Of a DNA stretch of 64,000 nucleotides, positions 32,709 to 43,099 are shown in pieces. The notes beneath the pieces were generated by a model. It saw only the letters and a program-made list of their open reading frames with translations, had not been told where the DNA came from and ran no database searches. Source of the stretch: Macrostomum hystrix (Eukaryota > Platyhelminthes > Macrostomidae); contig CATNEN010000041.1 of NCBI GenBank assembly GCA_950097015.1, positions 3,622,501 to 3,686,500 on the forward strand. The letters run 5' to 3'. A program made the translations under genes and the position numbers. Each line of letters opens with the position of its first letter. Position 1 is the first letter of the stretch.

Positions 32709-32955
32709 GTGGTGGGACATTGTAGCCTAGCGGTTAGTGTCAGACTCACGACCGAAAGATTTGGTTCGGTTCCCGACCCACTGGAACAATTCGTGTCCTT
32801 CAGAAAGACACTTAAATCTTCATTGCTTCAGTTGTAAAATGGTCCATACATGGGTACAAACATCAGCTGCATAGGGTAATTGAGGATGGATGTGGCGACC
32901 CCTCAGTCCTTGCACTGCGATGACTGACTCTCGCCTTATACAGACGGAAGTAATG
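32709..32955 (+). mobile_element. tRNA-derived SINE
   Basis: An RNA polymerase III split promoter is visible: A box 'tagcctagcgg' (32723-32733) and B box 'ggttcggttcc' (32763-32773), about 40 bp apart as in a tRNA. The tRNA-like head is followed by a body containing 'tgtccttcagaaagacactt', a motif seen in SINE bodies of several animals. It does not fold into a complete tRNA (no paired acceptor stem), so it is a SINE and not a tRNA gene. Its 3' tail is AT-rich. Confidence 0.7.
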
Positions 32956-34238
32956 TTTTATTTGATTTTAAATAATTTAAAAGTACATTGAGTCTGTAGC
33001 TATTGAATGCCAATTTCTTTAAATATTGTAAGAGTGAGTGAAGCAGCTATGTTCAAACTTAGAATGAATTGTAAATGTGTTGCTAAGAGCCTTGAAGTAT
33101 AACTTAAAGTGAGCCCACGAACCGAGTCCATACAGTCATGGCGGTAATTGGGGGGCTCGTATAGAGCCACAGGTCGGATCCGCGGCGAGCCGACATTAAT
33201 TAATGTATTAATTAATACATTAATTCGGGGTGCATGTAATTTGCGCCCTTGATCGAGGCAAAGCTCAAAGTGAGTGCACAATTCATGACGATGCGAAAGT
33301 CTGGGAAGGTCTTCTTGCACCTGTGTGAGCGTATGCCACGTAATCGTACTGTACGAGTATAAATGGATGTGCTGTATCTGTGTTCTCAGGGCGAGTTGAG
33401 ACCACATTTAGACCCTTACAGAATGCACTGCGCACCTTACAGGATTACAGGATATATGTAAGATACGAGCTACTTGAGGACTACTTATGCAGTTGCCATT
33501 ACTGTCAGTAGTATATGGCTGACCCAATCGATTGAGGTCAAAATCTTTGTCTGAAGTTCTATTGGAAATCAATCTAGAAATAATTTGGTACATGACTGAA
33601 TTGGTTTGATGACTTAAAACGATTCCTACTCGATTTTTTAAGTACGAGTATTAGCCTGGAAAGTCACCTACAAAAATGACTGAAATACATCTGGGAGATA
33701 CACTACGAATTGGGTGAAATTCTGACGCCGCAGGCTTTCTTATTGACTCCGGTTTTCGACGGGGATCGCTTCTACGTCTATCCCAGAGTACGGGGCATCA
33801 AATCCCACCGAGACCCATCAAAATTAAGGGGCATCCCGAAATCACTTTTGTCAGTGGCACCCCCTCAAAACGACAAGTAGAGCCAGACAGGGGTATACTG
33901 ACTTTGAGCGAATCCCATTGAGAACCGCTTCATCTAGAGGCACGTCGGATGTTGTTAATCCCGTCGATAGATCTGAAGCCGTTGTCCGCTGGCTCATTTG
34001 CTAGCGGATCATTTGCTACATGACTGAGTTTGTTTGATGACTTTAAATGATTTCTACTCGACTTTATTAACCTGGAAAGTCACCTAGTCACACTCACTCA
34101 GACTCTAGTAAAATTAAATATTGCGATTTTAAATTTGTTGCGTGTCTTAAGTTGTATACGAGCGTACAATACATGTTTATGTACCAGAGTTAAGTTAATA
34201 AGATATTTTTGCTGAAACATTTTAATATATGTTAAATG
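32956..34238. other. Unassigned spacer with a 28-bp AT palindrome
   Basis: No supported gene. A perfect palindrome lies at 33198-33225 (aattaatgtattaat and its mirror). 'catgactgaattggtttgat' near 33592 and 'catgactgagtttgtttgat' near 34019, followed by similar downstream sequence ('acttaaaacgatt(t)cctactcga'), indicate an old direct duplication about 430 bp apart. Confidence 0.4.
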
Positions 34239-35090
34239 TTAATTCGAGATCGCAGATCTTAACTGCTTCTTCTTCTTCTTCTGTTTCAGGGCGCCTCCGT
34301 GTGCGGACCAGCCGATGCGGATGGCAGTAAGTTCCGCGGTGAAACTGCTGCACCAGGCAATATTCATCGTGCCTGGCGGCTGCCACTGGGCGATAGCTGC
34401 CCCGCCTCCGTTGCGATTACCGGCTCCGACCGAGCCGTCCGTCCAGATGACCGCGGGGTCGGATTCAAGTAGCCGGACCGTGTCCCGGGCTCGCTCCTGC
34501 TTCTCGCTGGCGGGCATGTCGCGAGAGATGATGGTGGTCAGGGAGGTGTCGAAAGAAACTCCCGTGCAGTCCGACTCCCAAGGTGGCGGGCCCAGCGGCT
34601 GCGCGGCGCGTGGGTAATTGTTGAGTTGTCCGCTTTGGCCGAGTTCGTTAGCGATGCGGCGCCAGCATCCTCTGATGGGCCGCGCTGCGTCGGGCTCCAG
34701 GCCCGGAGCGCGCCTCTTGGTGGCGGCCGTGGTGGTGGTGTCGCCCTCGGCGTTCTGCTGTGTGGCGGGTGGTGTCCGCGCCGCGGCTTCGAAGGTGCGG
34801 TTCTTCATCCGGGGGCGCGTGTTTCTAGTAGCGATCTGGTGCGCGGGTGCAGCGTCTGGCAGCCGGGCCATACGCTCCAGGAGCATGCACGCGCGCTCCA
34901 TGGCGACGTGACTGACCGGCGGCTGGTTAGCGACGCCGAGCAGGTTCTCGTTGGTCGTCGTCTGGACGCAGCCGCTAATGAGGCGGGCGCAGGCATTCTG
35001 TTGTCTTTCCACGACGAGGTGCGTGCTCGGCTGCTGAGGCTGCTGCTTAACGGACTTGTCCAGAACTCACTTTCCCATGGAGTTGTTACT
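34239..35090 (-). mobile_element. LINE fragment: RT tail and RNase H domain
   Basis: The minus frame begins with a LINE RT C-terminal stretch (ERQQNACARLISGCVQTTTN, then NQPPVSHVAMERACMLLERM). It continues into an RNase H domain with AVIWTDGSVG (first catalytic Asp) and AELTAIRIG (catalytic Glu). The domain is cut about 15 residues after the Glu, where sequence turns into a lysine-coding (AAG)n run and a stop. It belongs to the LINE group that carries RNase H (I/Jockey-related). The 5' border near 35085 is abrupt, so both ends are truncated. Confidence 0.72.
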
Positions 35091-35099
35091 GTAGACAAG

Positions 35100-35785
35100 C
35101 AAGCAGCTGTACTCAAGAGTACCTGAATCAGGTGCTGTGATCTTGCTAATATGTGATGTGACTAATGTAAAAGCTAGCCGGTGCATTTGCTTTCTATGGC
35201 ACAAAAAACTCAGAGGGGCCATTGGAACCACAATAAAATAAACCGACAATTGTTTTTCCCAACGTTCGAGGGTTAAAGGCTACGTAATTACAAAAGAACA
35301 CGGTACAGCGATTTAAGATTTCACATGCTGTACCAACGGCCCCGCGTCTAACGACCACGGGCTCTCGATAAGCGCTCGGCACTCATTATTTTTTGTTGCA
35401 CTGTTTAAAGTTTATTTAAACGTCAGCGTTGATGTTTAAAGTTTATTTTATGCAATACAAAGGAACGAAGAATTACGAGTATAAAGCACTCAATATATTG
35501 ACTTCAAATTAACAGGGAAACATGATATTCTTCTAGAGCATCTACAGTCTCCTATTTTTCATATCTTTTTTGTATGATACTATTCCCTTTGTATGATGTA
35601 TAGAAGTAGTTTTTCTATTACTGCTTCGTTTGCAGTTTAAATTTTATAAAAATAATTATTTTAACAAAAGCAAAAAACTAACTTGTTCGCTGACATCTTT
35701 GCCTTCAAGGCGATGTTAATGAGACTGCGATTATGACGTTCGCACAGAAGGTTTAATTTGTTTATTCACACTGAATGATCAAATC
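35100..35785. other. Unassigned spacer
   Basis: AT-rich, with two near-copies of 'gtttaaagtttattt' (about 35402 and 35431). Nothing else supported. Confidence 0.3.
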
Positions 35786-36055
35786 CACGTCAAGGCTGCG
35801 ATGCAACTAGACCACCACGTCCAGGCTGCGATGCAACTAGACCACCACGTCCAGGCTGCGATGCAACTAGACCACCACGTCCAGGCTGCGATGCAACTAG
35901 ACCACCACGTCCAGGCTGCGATGCAACTAGACCACCACGTCCAGGCTGCGATGCAACTAGACCACCACGTCCAGGCTGCGATGCAACTAGACCACCACGT
36001 CCAGGCTGCGATGCAACTAGACCACCACGTCCAGGCTGCGATGCAACTAGACAAC
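35786..36055 (+). repeat. 30-bp tandem repeat, about 9 copies
   Basis: The unit 'gaccaccacgtccaggctgc' plus 'gatgcaacta' repeats almost without change. Because 30 is a multiple of three, both strands stay open: plus gives MQLDHHVQAA repeats, minus gives decapeptides around ASQPGRGGLV. Near-identity between copies indicates recent expansion or homogenisation. No start, splice or homology evidence supports translation. Confidence 0.9.
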
Positions 36056-36266
36056 CTGAATGCAACTGACTTTCAGAGTACGTTTCGAAGCCGAGAGTAA
36101 AACACAGAAATTTGATGCAAATACATTTTGCATCTTGTTGCAACCGCAAATACAACTATCAATACTAACATCACAGAAAACCAGAAATAGAGATTTTTGA
36201 TGAATAATCATTAAGGTGAGATCCTTGGTAGCGCACGGCTGCATTATAAATCATTGGATATCTTAC

Positions 36267-36405
36267 CATCCTTTCAAGGTCGCGGAAAACATGCCTAACT
36301 CCACCTTGAGTGATATTAATTTGAGATGCTAAGATGGCTTTCTCTGCCGAAGAGAGTGTCTTGTATTTTTGACTTAGATATGCCAGGCGATCCTTTGAAA
36401 CTTTC
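36267..36405 (-). CDS. Orphan internal exon, homeodomain-like spacing
   Basis: 139 bp between an acceptor (ttcacatttag-type sequence, AG at 36406-36407) and a strong donor (ATG|GTAAGA at 36267/36266). The open frame reads KVSKDRLAYLSQKYKTLSSA then EKAILASQINITQGGVRHVF and ends in RDLERM. The last 40 residues align without gaps to helices 1-3 of a homeodomain: the L...L...(I/L)A...(L/I)xIT...VRxxF pattern is in register. However, W48 is Val and the near-invariant N51 is Asp, so it is not a canonical DNA-binding homeobox. It may be a divergent or decayed homeodomain or another helix-turn-helix. I could not find partner exons with certainty. Confidence 0.4.
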
Positions 36406-37574
36406 CTAAATGTGAGAAAACCTGATATTAAGAATCAGAACGCAAGTAAAAAAGCAATAATTTAGGTAAAATGTTACATAGATTCTTTGCTCACATGAAC
36501 GTTTAAAGCATGAAGACAATCGTTACTCGTATATTTAAACTTCAAACTTAAAATTGACGAACGGAACAAAACAAAGAAATAAATATAGTTGTTGTAGTGC
36601 TTCTTCTAAAGTTACACTGTCCTTATAATTCAAATTCTCCCCTTAGTAATACATAATGTAAATGGTTGGCCTAATTTCCTTACTTACGCTCGTATTGTTT
36701 CCAGTCACCCAAAGTGACCTAGACAATCATTATTCCGCACCCATTTTTGGGTGGACTGATACAAACTACTGATAGTTTGGGTAGCGTGGCTCTTAACACG
36801 ATAACTCTAGCCTTCTGCCAGTAATATTCTAGATCTTAGATCTTAGATCTAGGCAATTCTGGAGACACTGCTCTCAGGTGATTCAGACACTAGGTCATAT
36901 AATTCAGGCTCTTTGGACAGTCTGTACTCGGGCTTTCCCCGGATCGGATTGTTCACGCTTCCACTTACTTTAGAAATAAGTAAGGCTGTTTAAGATTGCT
37001 CACGAAGAGATTTAACTGTTTCTTATAATAGGCTTTGAAACGGTTGTCCTTCCCTAGTAAAGTTGGTCTATATTTATAAATCGTTCCTAATATGCTGAGT
37101 GTATATTCGATATATTTGTGACATTTAAACAAATTAACATAGGTAAAATACTATTACTATACGCATAGAATATTTTTAGCGTGAATTTAAACTAGCCTAT
37201 TGCATATTCAAGTAAAAGCCTACCGTTTCCACAGCACGAAGACTTTACAAAACCCTAGGTAAACTTTGTAAATTAAGTTTGCCAAGAACGATATACTTTG
37301 TATGACTTGGCAAGTATGCAACGTTTGTCATGAATGCCTACTTCTAAGCACTTAACAACTTTTTTGTATTAAAAATTGTGAAAACAATTTATATAGGTAA
37401 ATATTGAGAAACCAATAAACGAGAGTCTGTGGTTCAACGAAAAGCAAATACAGTAAAATATTTTGTTTTGCTAAAGATATTACAAAACACAAAATAATTT
37501 CTGTCATTTTTTACTGAAAATACGATTGGTAAATTAACAGGTGGTTCTGAAAGATTTTGAAGTGGATTACATAC
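36406..37574. other. AT-rich spacer with one weak terminal-exon candidate
   Basis: The minus frame 36968-36849 reads SGSVNNPIRGKPEYRLSKEP onward to SRIA and stop, after a weak acceptor. It looks protein-like but is only about 39 codons. A microsatellite 'agatctt' x3 lies at about 36832-36850. Nothing else is supported. Confidence 0.25.
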
Positions 37575-37782
37575 TGTAAGACGCTGGTTTGTCAGTTAGC
37601 ACGCACATAAAACGCGAAGAGCCATACGGGCTCGCTAGCACTATTTTATTTGGCAGCAAAACTGGGGTGGGCGTACCCATCCCCCCCAATCACGACACGC
37701 AAGCACGCACGCAGGCGTGTAAGCTCTACCCCCGGCCGCCTCGCAGTGTACACTGCGGGCCGCGAACTCTAAGCTGCTTACA
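37575..37782 (-). repeat. Ty3 element 1, 3' LTR
   Basis: Runs from TGTAAGACGCTGGTTTG to GCTGCTTACA on the plus strand. Pairs with 42002-42213. Confidence 0.88.
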
Positions 37783-37808
37783 CTACTTCCCCTCTAGAAG
37801 AAGTTCAG

Positions 37809-38189
37809 TCAAGCAAAGCCGGCCATGTAAAAGTCAGGAAGCCGGCGTTCTCTCGCCGAGCGTCGGAGAGCCTCGGCCGGCTCGGGCGGGGCCGCCGGCG
37901 GATCATCGGGCTGCACGTCCTGGTCCGTCCGGTTCCGGCCAGCCGACCACCGCATCGCCACCCGGGTCAGCCGCTGGGCTGGCGTTCTCACGGCGAGGCC
38001 GTTGGCGCTCGTGTCAGCATCGGCGGCAGCAGGCAGCTCCAGCGACGGCCGCCGCTGAATGAAGAGTCGGAGCCGGTCGTGGTGCACTACCAGCTTGCGC
38101 CGGCAGACGGCCTGGTCCTGGATGCGGTAGTTCACCTCGCACAGGCGCCGCAGGATCCGATATGTCCCTTCCATTTGTCGCTGAGGCAC
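37809..38189 (-). pseudogene. Ty3 element 1: integrase C-terminal (GPY/F-type) end
   Basis: Includes GTYRILRRLCEVNYRIQD and RKLVVHHDRLRLF, the small barrel that follows the integrase core in Ty3 elements, and then a proline/arginine-rich tail. It is offset in frame from the core upstream. Confidence 0.7.
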
Positions 38190-39044
38190 CGCGTCTGGCC
38201 GGGCTTGACGACGGAGTTGCGCAGCATCACCAGCTGGCCCTCTTCAAGCGGCACGAATCTGGCACCTTGGTTGACTCGCTGGTTGCGCGCCGCTTGGGCG
38301 TCTCGCATCCGGCCGTGCACCGCGTCGAAGGCGCCCTGCAGGTTCGCTTGCGTCTGCTGCAGAAAGTCGTGCGGGCTGCCGCATGTCGCCGTCCACCAGC
38401 CAGCTGTCGAGCGCCAGCCGCGGCGGCCAGCCGTACAGGACCTGGTACGGGCTGAGGCCGGTGGTGCTGTGCACGGAGGTGTTGTAGGCCCAGGTGACGT
38501 AGTGCAGCTTCCGGTCCCAGTCCTGCTAACTCTACGACACGACCGTCGCCAGCATGTCGCCCAGTGTCCGGTTGCCGCGCTCCACGATGCCGTTGCCGCT
38601 TGGGTGGAATGGCGATGTGCGAGTTTTCTCGATGCCCAGCTGCTCGCAGAGCCGGATGAAGACTTCGCTCTCAAACTGCCCTCCCTGGTCGCTGTGCAGC
38701 ACTTTTGGGGCGCCGTGCCGCAGCACAACGGCTCTGAGCAGCGCATCCGCCACCGTCACGGCGCCGATCGTCGCCAGCGCCGATGTCTCCATCCACTTGG
38801 AGAAGGTGTCGCACATGCTGAGGATGTAGGCGCAGCTCGCCACCCAGTTCTCCGCGTCCCGCCGCAGGCACGGCCACCAGCAGCGCACCGCCAGCCTGGC
38901 CACCGTCCTGTCAACACCGAGGTGGTCGCTCTGTTCGCTGGAATCCGCCTCCTGCAGGAAGTGCGGCCGCAGGTATCTGGGAATGACCGGCTTGCCATGG
39001 AACTGCAGGATGCCCGCCGCACTTACTGATGACCCGTCCAGCAA
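38132..39044 (-). pseudogene. Ty3 element 1: integrase zinc finger and DDE core
   Basis: Two overlapping frames (39044-38532 and 38746-38132) together give the integrase: H-H-C-C region near DRTVARLAVRCWWPCLRRDA, core residues in CDTFSKWMET, LHSDQGGQFES (second Asp) and HPSGNGIVERGNRT (catalytic Glu), then the region after the core. A frameshift near 38535 breaks it. Confidence 0.8.
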
Positions 39045-39069
39045 CTCGCGAACCTGCGCCGCCCAAGTG

Positions 39070-40554
39070 TCAGACAGATTGTCGATTCCTGTCGCCAGCG
39101 CCTAGAACGCCTTGCTCAGCAGCGGTCTCCCGACCTGGCCGGTACAACAGCGAGAAGGAGAACTGCTGCAGCGTAGACAGCCACCGAGCCAGCCTGCCTT
39201 CCTGATCCTTGGTCGCCAGCAGTCCCTGAAGCGGCCGATGGTCGGAGTAGACGGTGAAGCTGGGAACACTGAGCAAGTACGTTCTGAAGTGCTTCAGGCT
39301 CCACACCAGCGCCAGCAGGTCCCGGTCTGTCGCCGAGTAATTTCGCTCCGCCTTGTTGAGCGAGCGCGATGCGAAAGCCACAGGCAGCTCAGCGTCCCCG
39401 TGCAGCTGGTTGAGCACGGCGCCCACAGCGAACTGGCTGCTGTCACAGCTCAAAACGAACTGTTTGCTGAAGTCGGGCAGCCGCAGCACCGGGGCAGTCG
39501 TCAACTTGTCCTTCAGCTCGTTGAACGCCCGCTCACAGCCGCTGCTCCATCTGAAGTCTCTCGCTGTCTGGCTGACGTCGTGCAGCACCCTCGCAGTCTG
39601 GCTGAAGTCTTGGATGAAGCGGCGATAGAAGCCCATCATGCCGAGGAACCGCTTCACCTCCTCTGCTGTCGTCGGGCTGGACATGCTGCGGATCGCGTCC
39701 ACCTTGCTAGGGTCTGGCGCGATGCCCTGCTCGCTGACCAGGTGCCCCAGGTACAGCACCTGGCGGTGGCCGAAGACACTCTTCGCCCTGTGCAGCTTGA
39801 GTCCGGCGCCTCGAAGCCGCTGAAGGACCTGCGCTAGCCGTGCCAGATGCTCGTTGAAGGTTCTGCTGAAGACGATGATGTCGTCGATGTAGGTCAGCAC
39901 CACCTCCCAGGACAAGCCAGACATGACGAGCTCATTAAGGCGTTGAAATGTCGCTGGGGCGTTGCACATCCCGAAGCCCATCTTGCGGAACTGCATTAGG
40001 CCGCGGGTGGAGTAGAAGGCAGTCCTTGGCCGGTCTTCCTCCGCCACCTCCACCTGGTGATAACCCTGCCGGTAATCGATGGTGGAGAACCAGGAACAGC
40101 CGACCAGTGCGTCCATGGCTTGCTGCAGATGCTGCAGCGTGTAGGCTTCCTTGACTGTGCAGGCGTTCAGCTGTCGCCAGTCGGTGCAGAGCCTGATGTC
40201 GCCGTTCTTCTTGCGCACCACCAGGAGGTTGCTGACCCAAGGAGACATGGACGGCTCGATAATGCGCTGTCCAGCATCTGGCCGATCTTCTTGTCCACCT
40301 GCTCCCGCACGGACAGGGGCAGACGTCGCTGAACCTGCCCGTGCGGCCGCGTTCCGGGCTCCAGATCTATCCTGTGCTGCAGCAGCTCCGTCGTGCCCAG
40401 GTCGTACTCCGAAAAGGTCGCCTTGCGAAAAGGTCCTCATTCTGCTCCAGCAGCTGGCGCAGCCTCTCCGCATCCGCCTCGGACAGCTCAGGGTTGATGC
40501 TCCAGCCAAAGGGGTCCTCGTGGAGATTGTCGCTCCTCCCCCTGGCCATCGCAC
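39070..40554 (-). CDS. Ty3 element 1: reverse transcriptase and RNase H
   Basis: RT motifs in order: SPWVSNLLVVRKKNGDIRLC, then IDYRQGYHQVEV, MGFGMCNAPATFQRL and the catalytic TYIDDIIVFSR. RNase H follows with LSCDSSQFAVGAVLNQ, the glutamate in NKAERNYSATDRDLLALVW and YSDHRPLQGL. The first about 80 residues of the frame are read in a shifted phase relative to gag-protease. The end stops shortly before the integrase. Confidence 0.85.
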   Translation of the reverse strand: MRWPGGGATISTRTPLAGASTLSCPRRMRRGCASCWSRMRTFSQGDLFGVRPGHDGAAAAQDRSGARNAAARAGSATSAPVRAGAGGQEDRPDAGQRIIEPSMSPWVSNLLVVRKKNGDIRLCTDWRQLNACTVKEAYTLQHLQQAMDALVGCSWFSTIDYRQGYHQVEVAEEDRPRTAFYSTRGLMQFRKMGFGMCNAPATFQRLNELVMSGLSWEVVLTYIDDIIVFSRTFNEHLARLAQVLQRLRGAGLKLHRAKSVFGHRQVLYLGHLVSEQGIAPDPSKVDAIRSMSSPTTAEEVKRFLGMMGFYRRFIQDFSQTARVLHDVSQTARDFRWSSGCERAFNELKDKLTTAPVLRLPDFSKQFVLSCDSSQFAVGAVLNQLHGDAELPVAFASRSLNKAERNYSATDRDLLALVWSLKHFRTYLLSVPSFTVYSDHRPLQGLLATKDQEGRLARWLSTLQQFSFSLLYRPGRETAAEQGVLGAGDRNRQSV

Positions 40555-41403
40555 CCTCGAAAGTCCCGCCGGCTTTGTTGGCGTACAGCAGCACGGGCTC
40601 CTCGGCCAGGTTACACATCTTGACGGGGATTCGGCCGTCGTCCGAGATAGTCAGCACGCGCGCTGAAAGCACCGCCGTGGATGCTACGAAGTCCTCGCAG
40701 GGCTCGAATACCCCCTCCCCTGCTCTCGGCTGGAGTCCACCCGGAGCCATACGGCCGTCTCGCTCCTCGCCGGCAACTCCGTGTTGACCGCCACGCGAGC
40801 CACCAGAACGCTTGGCACCAGGCGGCAACTGGCCCGCGGCTGCTCGCTGCTGAAAGCCACCGTATCACTGTCGAACCGGACGACGCCTTCCTTCATGTCG
40901 ATGGTCACCGTCTGCGACACCCGGCCGATGAAGTCCATGCCGAGGATCAGTCTTGGCTGGATGCCGTCCACCACGGTAAAACTGCCGTGCTCGAATCGAT
41001 CTGCCGATCGCAACCTCCGCTGTCGTCAGGCCAAGGCAGCGCAGCCGAGAGCCGTCGACTGAGGTCGGCATGACGTTGTCGTTGTCGTTGCAGTCGAGCT
41101 GGCAATCAAGCTTGTCGACTTGTTCATCAGCGAAATCTGCGCGCCCGTGTCCAGCAGGGCGGGCGAGCTGTGCCTGCCGAAACGCACTGGCACGAAGATG
41201 GATGACGCTGATCTGTGGGCCCCTTGAGAGGGGGTCGGTGCTGGCCCCAGGCTGCCGACCCTCAGCAGTTTCCCTGCGGCTGTGCAGCTGGTGTCGGGCA
41301 CACCGCCGCCGTGTGCCCCTTGCCTGAGCACCTGCTGCAGCGGGCTCCTGCCGCTCTCGGGCACCGCCTCGCGATGTGGCCAACTTCGCCGCAGCTGAAG
41401 CAC
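40367..41403 (-). pseudogene. Ty3 element 1: zinc knuckle, protease and pre-RT linker, frameshifted
   Basis: Frame 41403-41026 carries cysteine-rich knuckle remnants and the aspartic protease active site (ALLDTGAQISLMNKS). Frame 41013-40684 gives the protease flap and second half (GIQPRLILGMDFIGRVSQTV). Frame 40828-40367 leads toward the RT (RLRQLLEQNEDLFA). At least three frame changes. Confidence 0.75.
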
Positions 41404-41404
41404 T

Positions 41405-42128
41405 TCAGCTGAAGCTGATCCGACTGTCCTCCGCCGTCACGGCTGCTGACGTCGCTGATGGCTGGCGACTCACCAACTCAATGCGGGCCGCCCGGTCGAT
41501 CAGGACTGTCAACGGACAGGAATCCTCGGCCTGGTCTTTGAGCAGCGTATCTCTTACAGCTGCTGGGAGGAGGCGCATCAAGCGGAACTTCACGTCCTTC
41601 TCCCTGGCGTCCACAGAGTCGTCTGGCCGAGCCCGGAGGTGCAGCAGCAGTTTGAGGTTGTACGCCAGCTCTCTCAACGACTCATTTGGCCGACGTTTGC
41701 GCTCCTCAAACTGCTCCATCGCCCGGTAGCTGCTCAGGCTGTCGCCGAAGTGCCCGATGAGCTCCACCTTCAGCTCCTTGTAGCTCTCTTTCTTTTCGTC
41801 TGGAAGCTCCCACACAAAGATCTGTGCCTCTCCAGACAGCAGCAGCTTTAACTTCTTCGCCTTCTTCTTATCATCCCAGTCGCTGTCATCGGCGAAGTCT
41901 TCAAACATGCCACATTCTGACATTGGAGTCAATGCCGGTGCCGCTGAACTTTTGCGGCAGTAAAGATTCTTGCTTAGTCATGCTGAGACCGCTGCCACCA
42001 GTGTAAGACACTGGTTTGTCAGCTAGCACGCACATAAAACGCGAAGAGCCATACGGGCTCGCTAGCACTATTTTATTTGGCAGCAAAACTGGGGTGAGCG
42101 TACCCATCCCCCCAATCACGCCACGCAA
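41405..42128 (-). pseudogene. Ty3 element 1: gag, frameshifted near its N-terminus
   Basis: Starts around TKQESLLPQKFSGTG (frame ending 41901) and continues in a second frame from FEDFADDSDWDDKKKAKKLK to 41405. This matches the retrotransposon gag capsid region (WELPDEKKESYKELKVELIG, then FEERKRRPNESLRELAYNLK). No intact single frame. Confidence 0.75.
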
Positions 42129-42213
42129 GCACGCACGCAGGCGTGTAAGCTCTACCCCCCCCCCGGCCGCCTCGCAGTGTACTCTGCGGGCCGCGAACTC
42201 TAAGCTGCTTACA
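42002..42213 (-). repeat. Ty3 element 1, 5' LTR
   Basis: Pairs with 37575-37782; it differs by a longer C run and scattered substitutions. Confidence 0.88.
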
Positions 42214-42229
42214 ATAAATTACATACATC

Positions 42230-42870
42230 AGGAGGAAAGGGAAGCTAGGGTTCAGCAGGATAGTAGGCTAGGGCCCAGGATGGGAGGAAGCCTGGGTTCA
42301 GCAGGATAGAAGGCTAGGGCCCAGGACGGGAGTAAGCCTGGGTTCAGGAGGATAGGAAGCCTGGGTTCAGGAGGGGAGGAAGCCTGGGTTCAGGAGGGGA
42401 GGAAGCCTGGGTTCAGGAGGGGAGGAAGCCTGGGTTCAGCAGGATGGAGGATAGGATAGTTCAGGAGGATAGGAAGCCTGGGTTCAGGAGGGGAGGAAGC
42501 CTGGGTTCAGGAGGGGAGGAAGCCTGGGTTCAGGAGAAAAAGGAGTTAGCACTCAGGAGGGGGGGAAGCCTGGGTTCAGCAGGATAGGAAGCTATGGTTA
42601 AGGAGGATAGGAAGCCTGGGTTCAGGAGGGGAGGAAGCCTGGGTTCATGAGTGGAGGAAGCCTAGGTTCAGGAGAAAAAGAAGTTAGCACTCAGGAGGGG
42701 AGGAAGCCTGGGTTCAGCAGGATAGGAAGCTATGGTTAAGGAGGATAGGAAGCCTGGGTTCAGGAGGATAGGAAGCTATATGGTTCAGGAGGATAGGAAG
42801 CCTGGGTTCAGGAGGATAGGAAGCTATATGGTTCAGGAGGATAGGAAGCCTGGGTTCAGGAGGATAGTAT
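42230..42870. repeat. Minisatellite, 22-bp GAAGCCTGGGTTCAGGAGG(A)
   Basis: About 28 variant copies of 'gaagcctgggttcaggagg' plus 'ggag' or 'atag'. Some copies have 'agttagcactcaggag' variants, which recur as a higher-order block (about 42540 and 42677). The same repeat resumes at 47735-47880, after the second Ty3 element. Confidence 0.85.
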
Positions 42871-43098
42871 TGTGATTGACAATGCTTGCGCAATGAACTG
42901 AGAATTAACTACTGACCTTATTGAATGCGTGGGCGTATACTGCACTCAGACTAGAATGAGTAGGTGATTGCGTATCCATTTGTCAATGCAACGTGCAAGT
43001 AGGAGTTTGATCTCTATAAATATACGGTAAGCGAGACGTGTGTATTCGAGCGTGAAACTTCAATCAACGAAACTCTTCGTGTTAATTAGAACACAACA
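42871..43098 (+). promoter_or_regulatory. Probable 5' LTR of Ty3 element 2
   Basis: Follows the minisatellite directly. Begins 'tattgtgattgacaatgc' and ends 'gaacacaaca'. It has a TATA box (ctataaatata, about 43013). Directly after it lies TGGCGACGAG (43101), which doubles as a likely primer-binding site and the start of gag (ATG at 43100). No second copy exists in the window, so the left boundary is inferred. Confidence 0.6.
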
Positions 43099-43099
43099 A

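Larger units (their letters stand above)
37575..42213 (-). mobile_element. Ty3/gypsy retrotransposon 1, with both LTRs
   Basis: Two LTRs (37575-37782 and 42002-42213, TG...CA ends, over 90 % identical) bracket a minus-strand gag-protease-RT-RNase H-integrase order, the Ty3 arrangement. Several frameshifts split the polyprotein, so this copy is dead although its LTRs are alike. The 9-mer attacatac lies immediately left of the left LTR (37566-37574) and 4 bp right of the right LTR (42218-42226). A normal 5-bp duplication is not perfect here (left ends atac, right begins ataa). Confidence 0.9.

Noticed and set aside
32716-32790. A functional tRNA gene
   Set aside because: A and B boxes are present but no acceptor stem pairs; it continues into a SINE body.
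38079-39029. A 316-codon plus-strand frame opposite the Ty3 integrase
   Set aside because: Shadow of integrase coding; no motif of its own.
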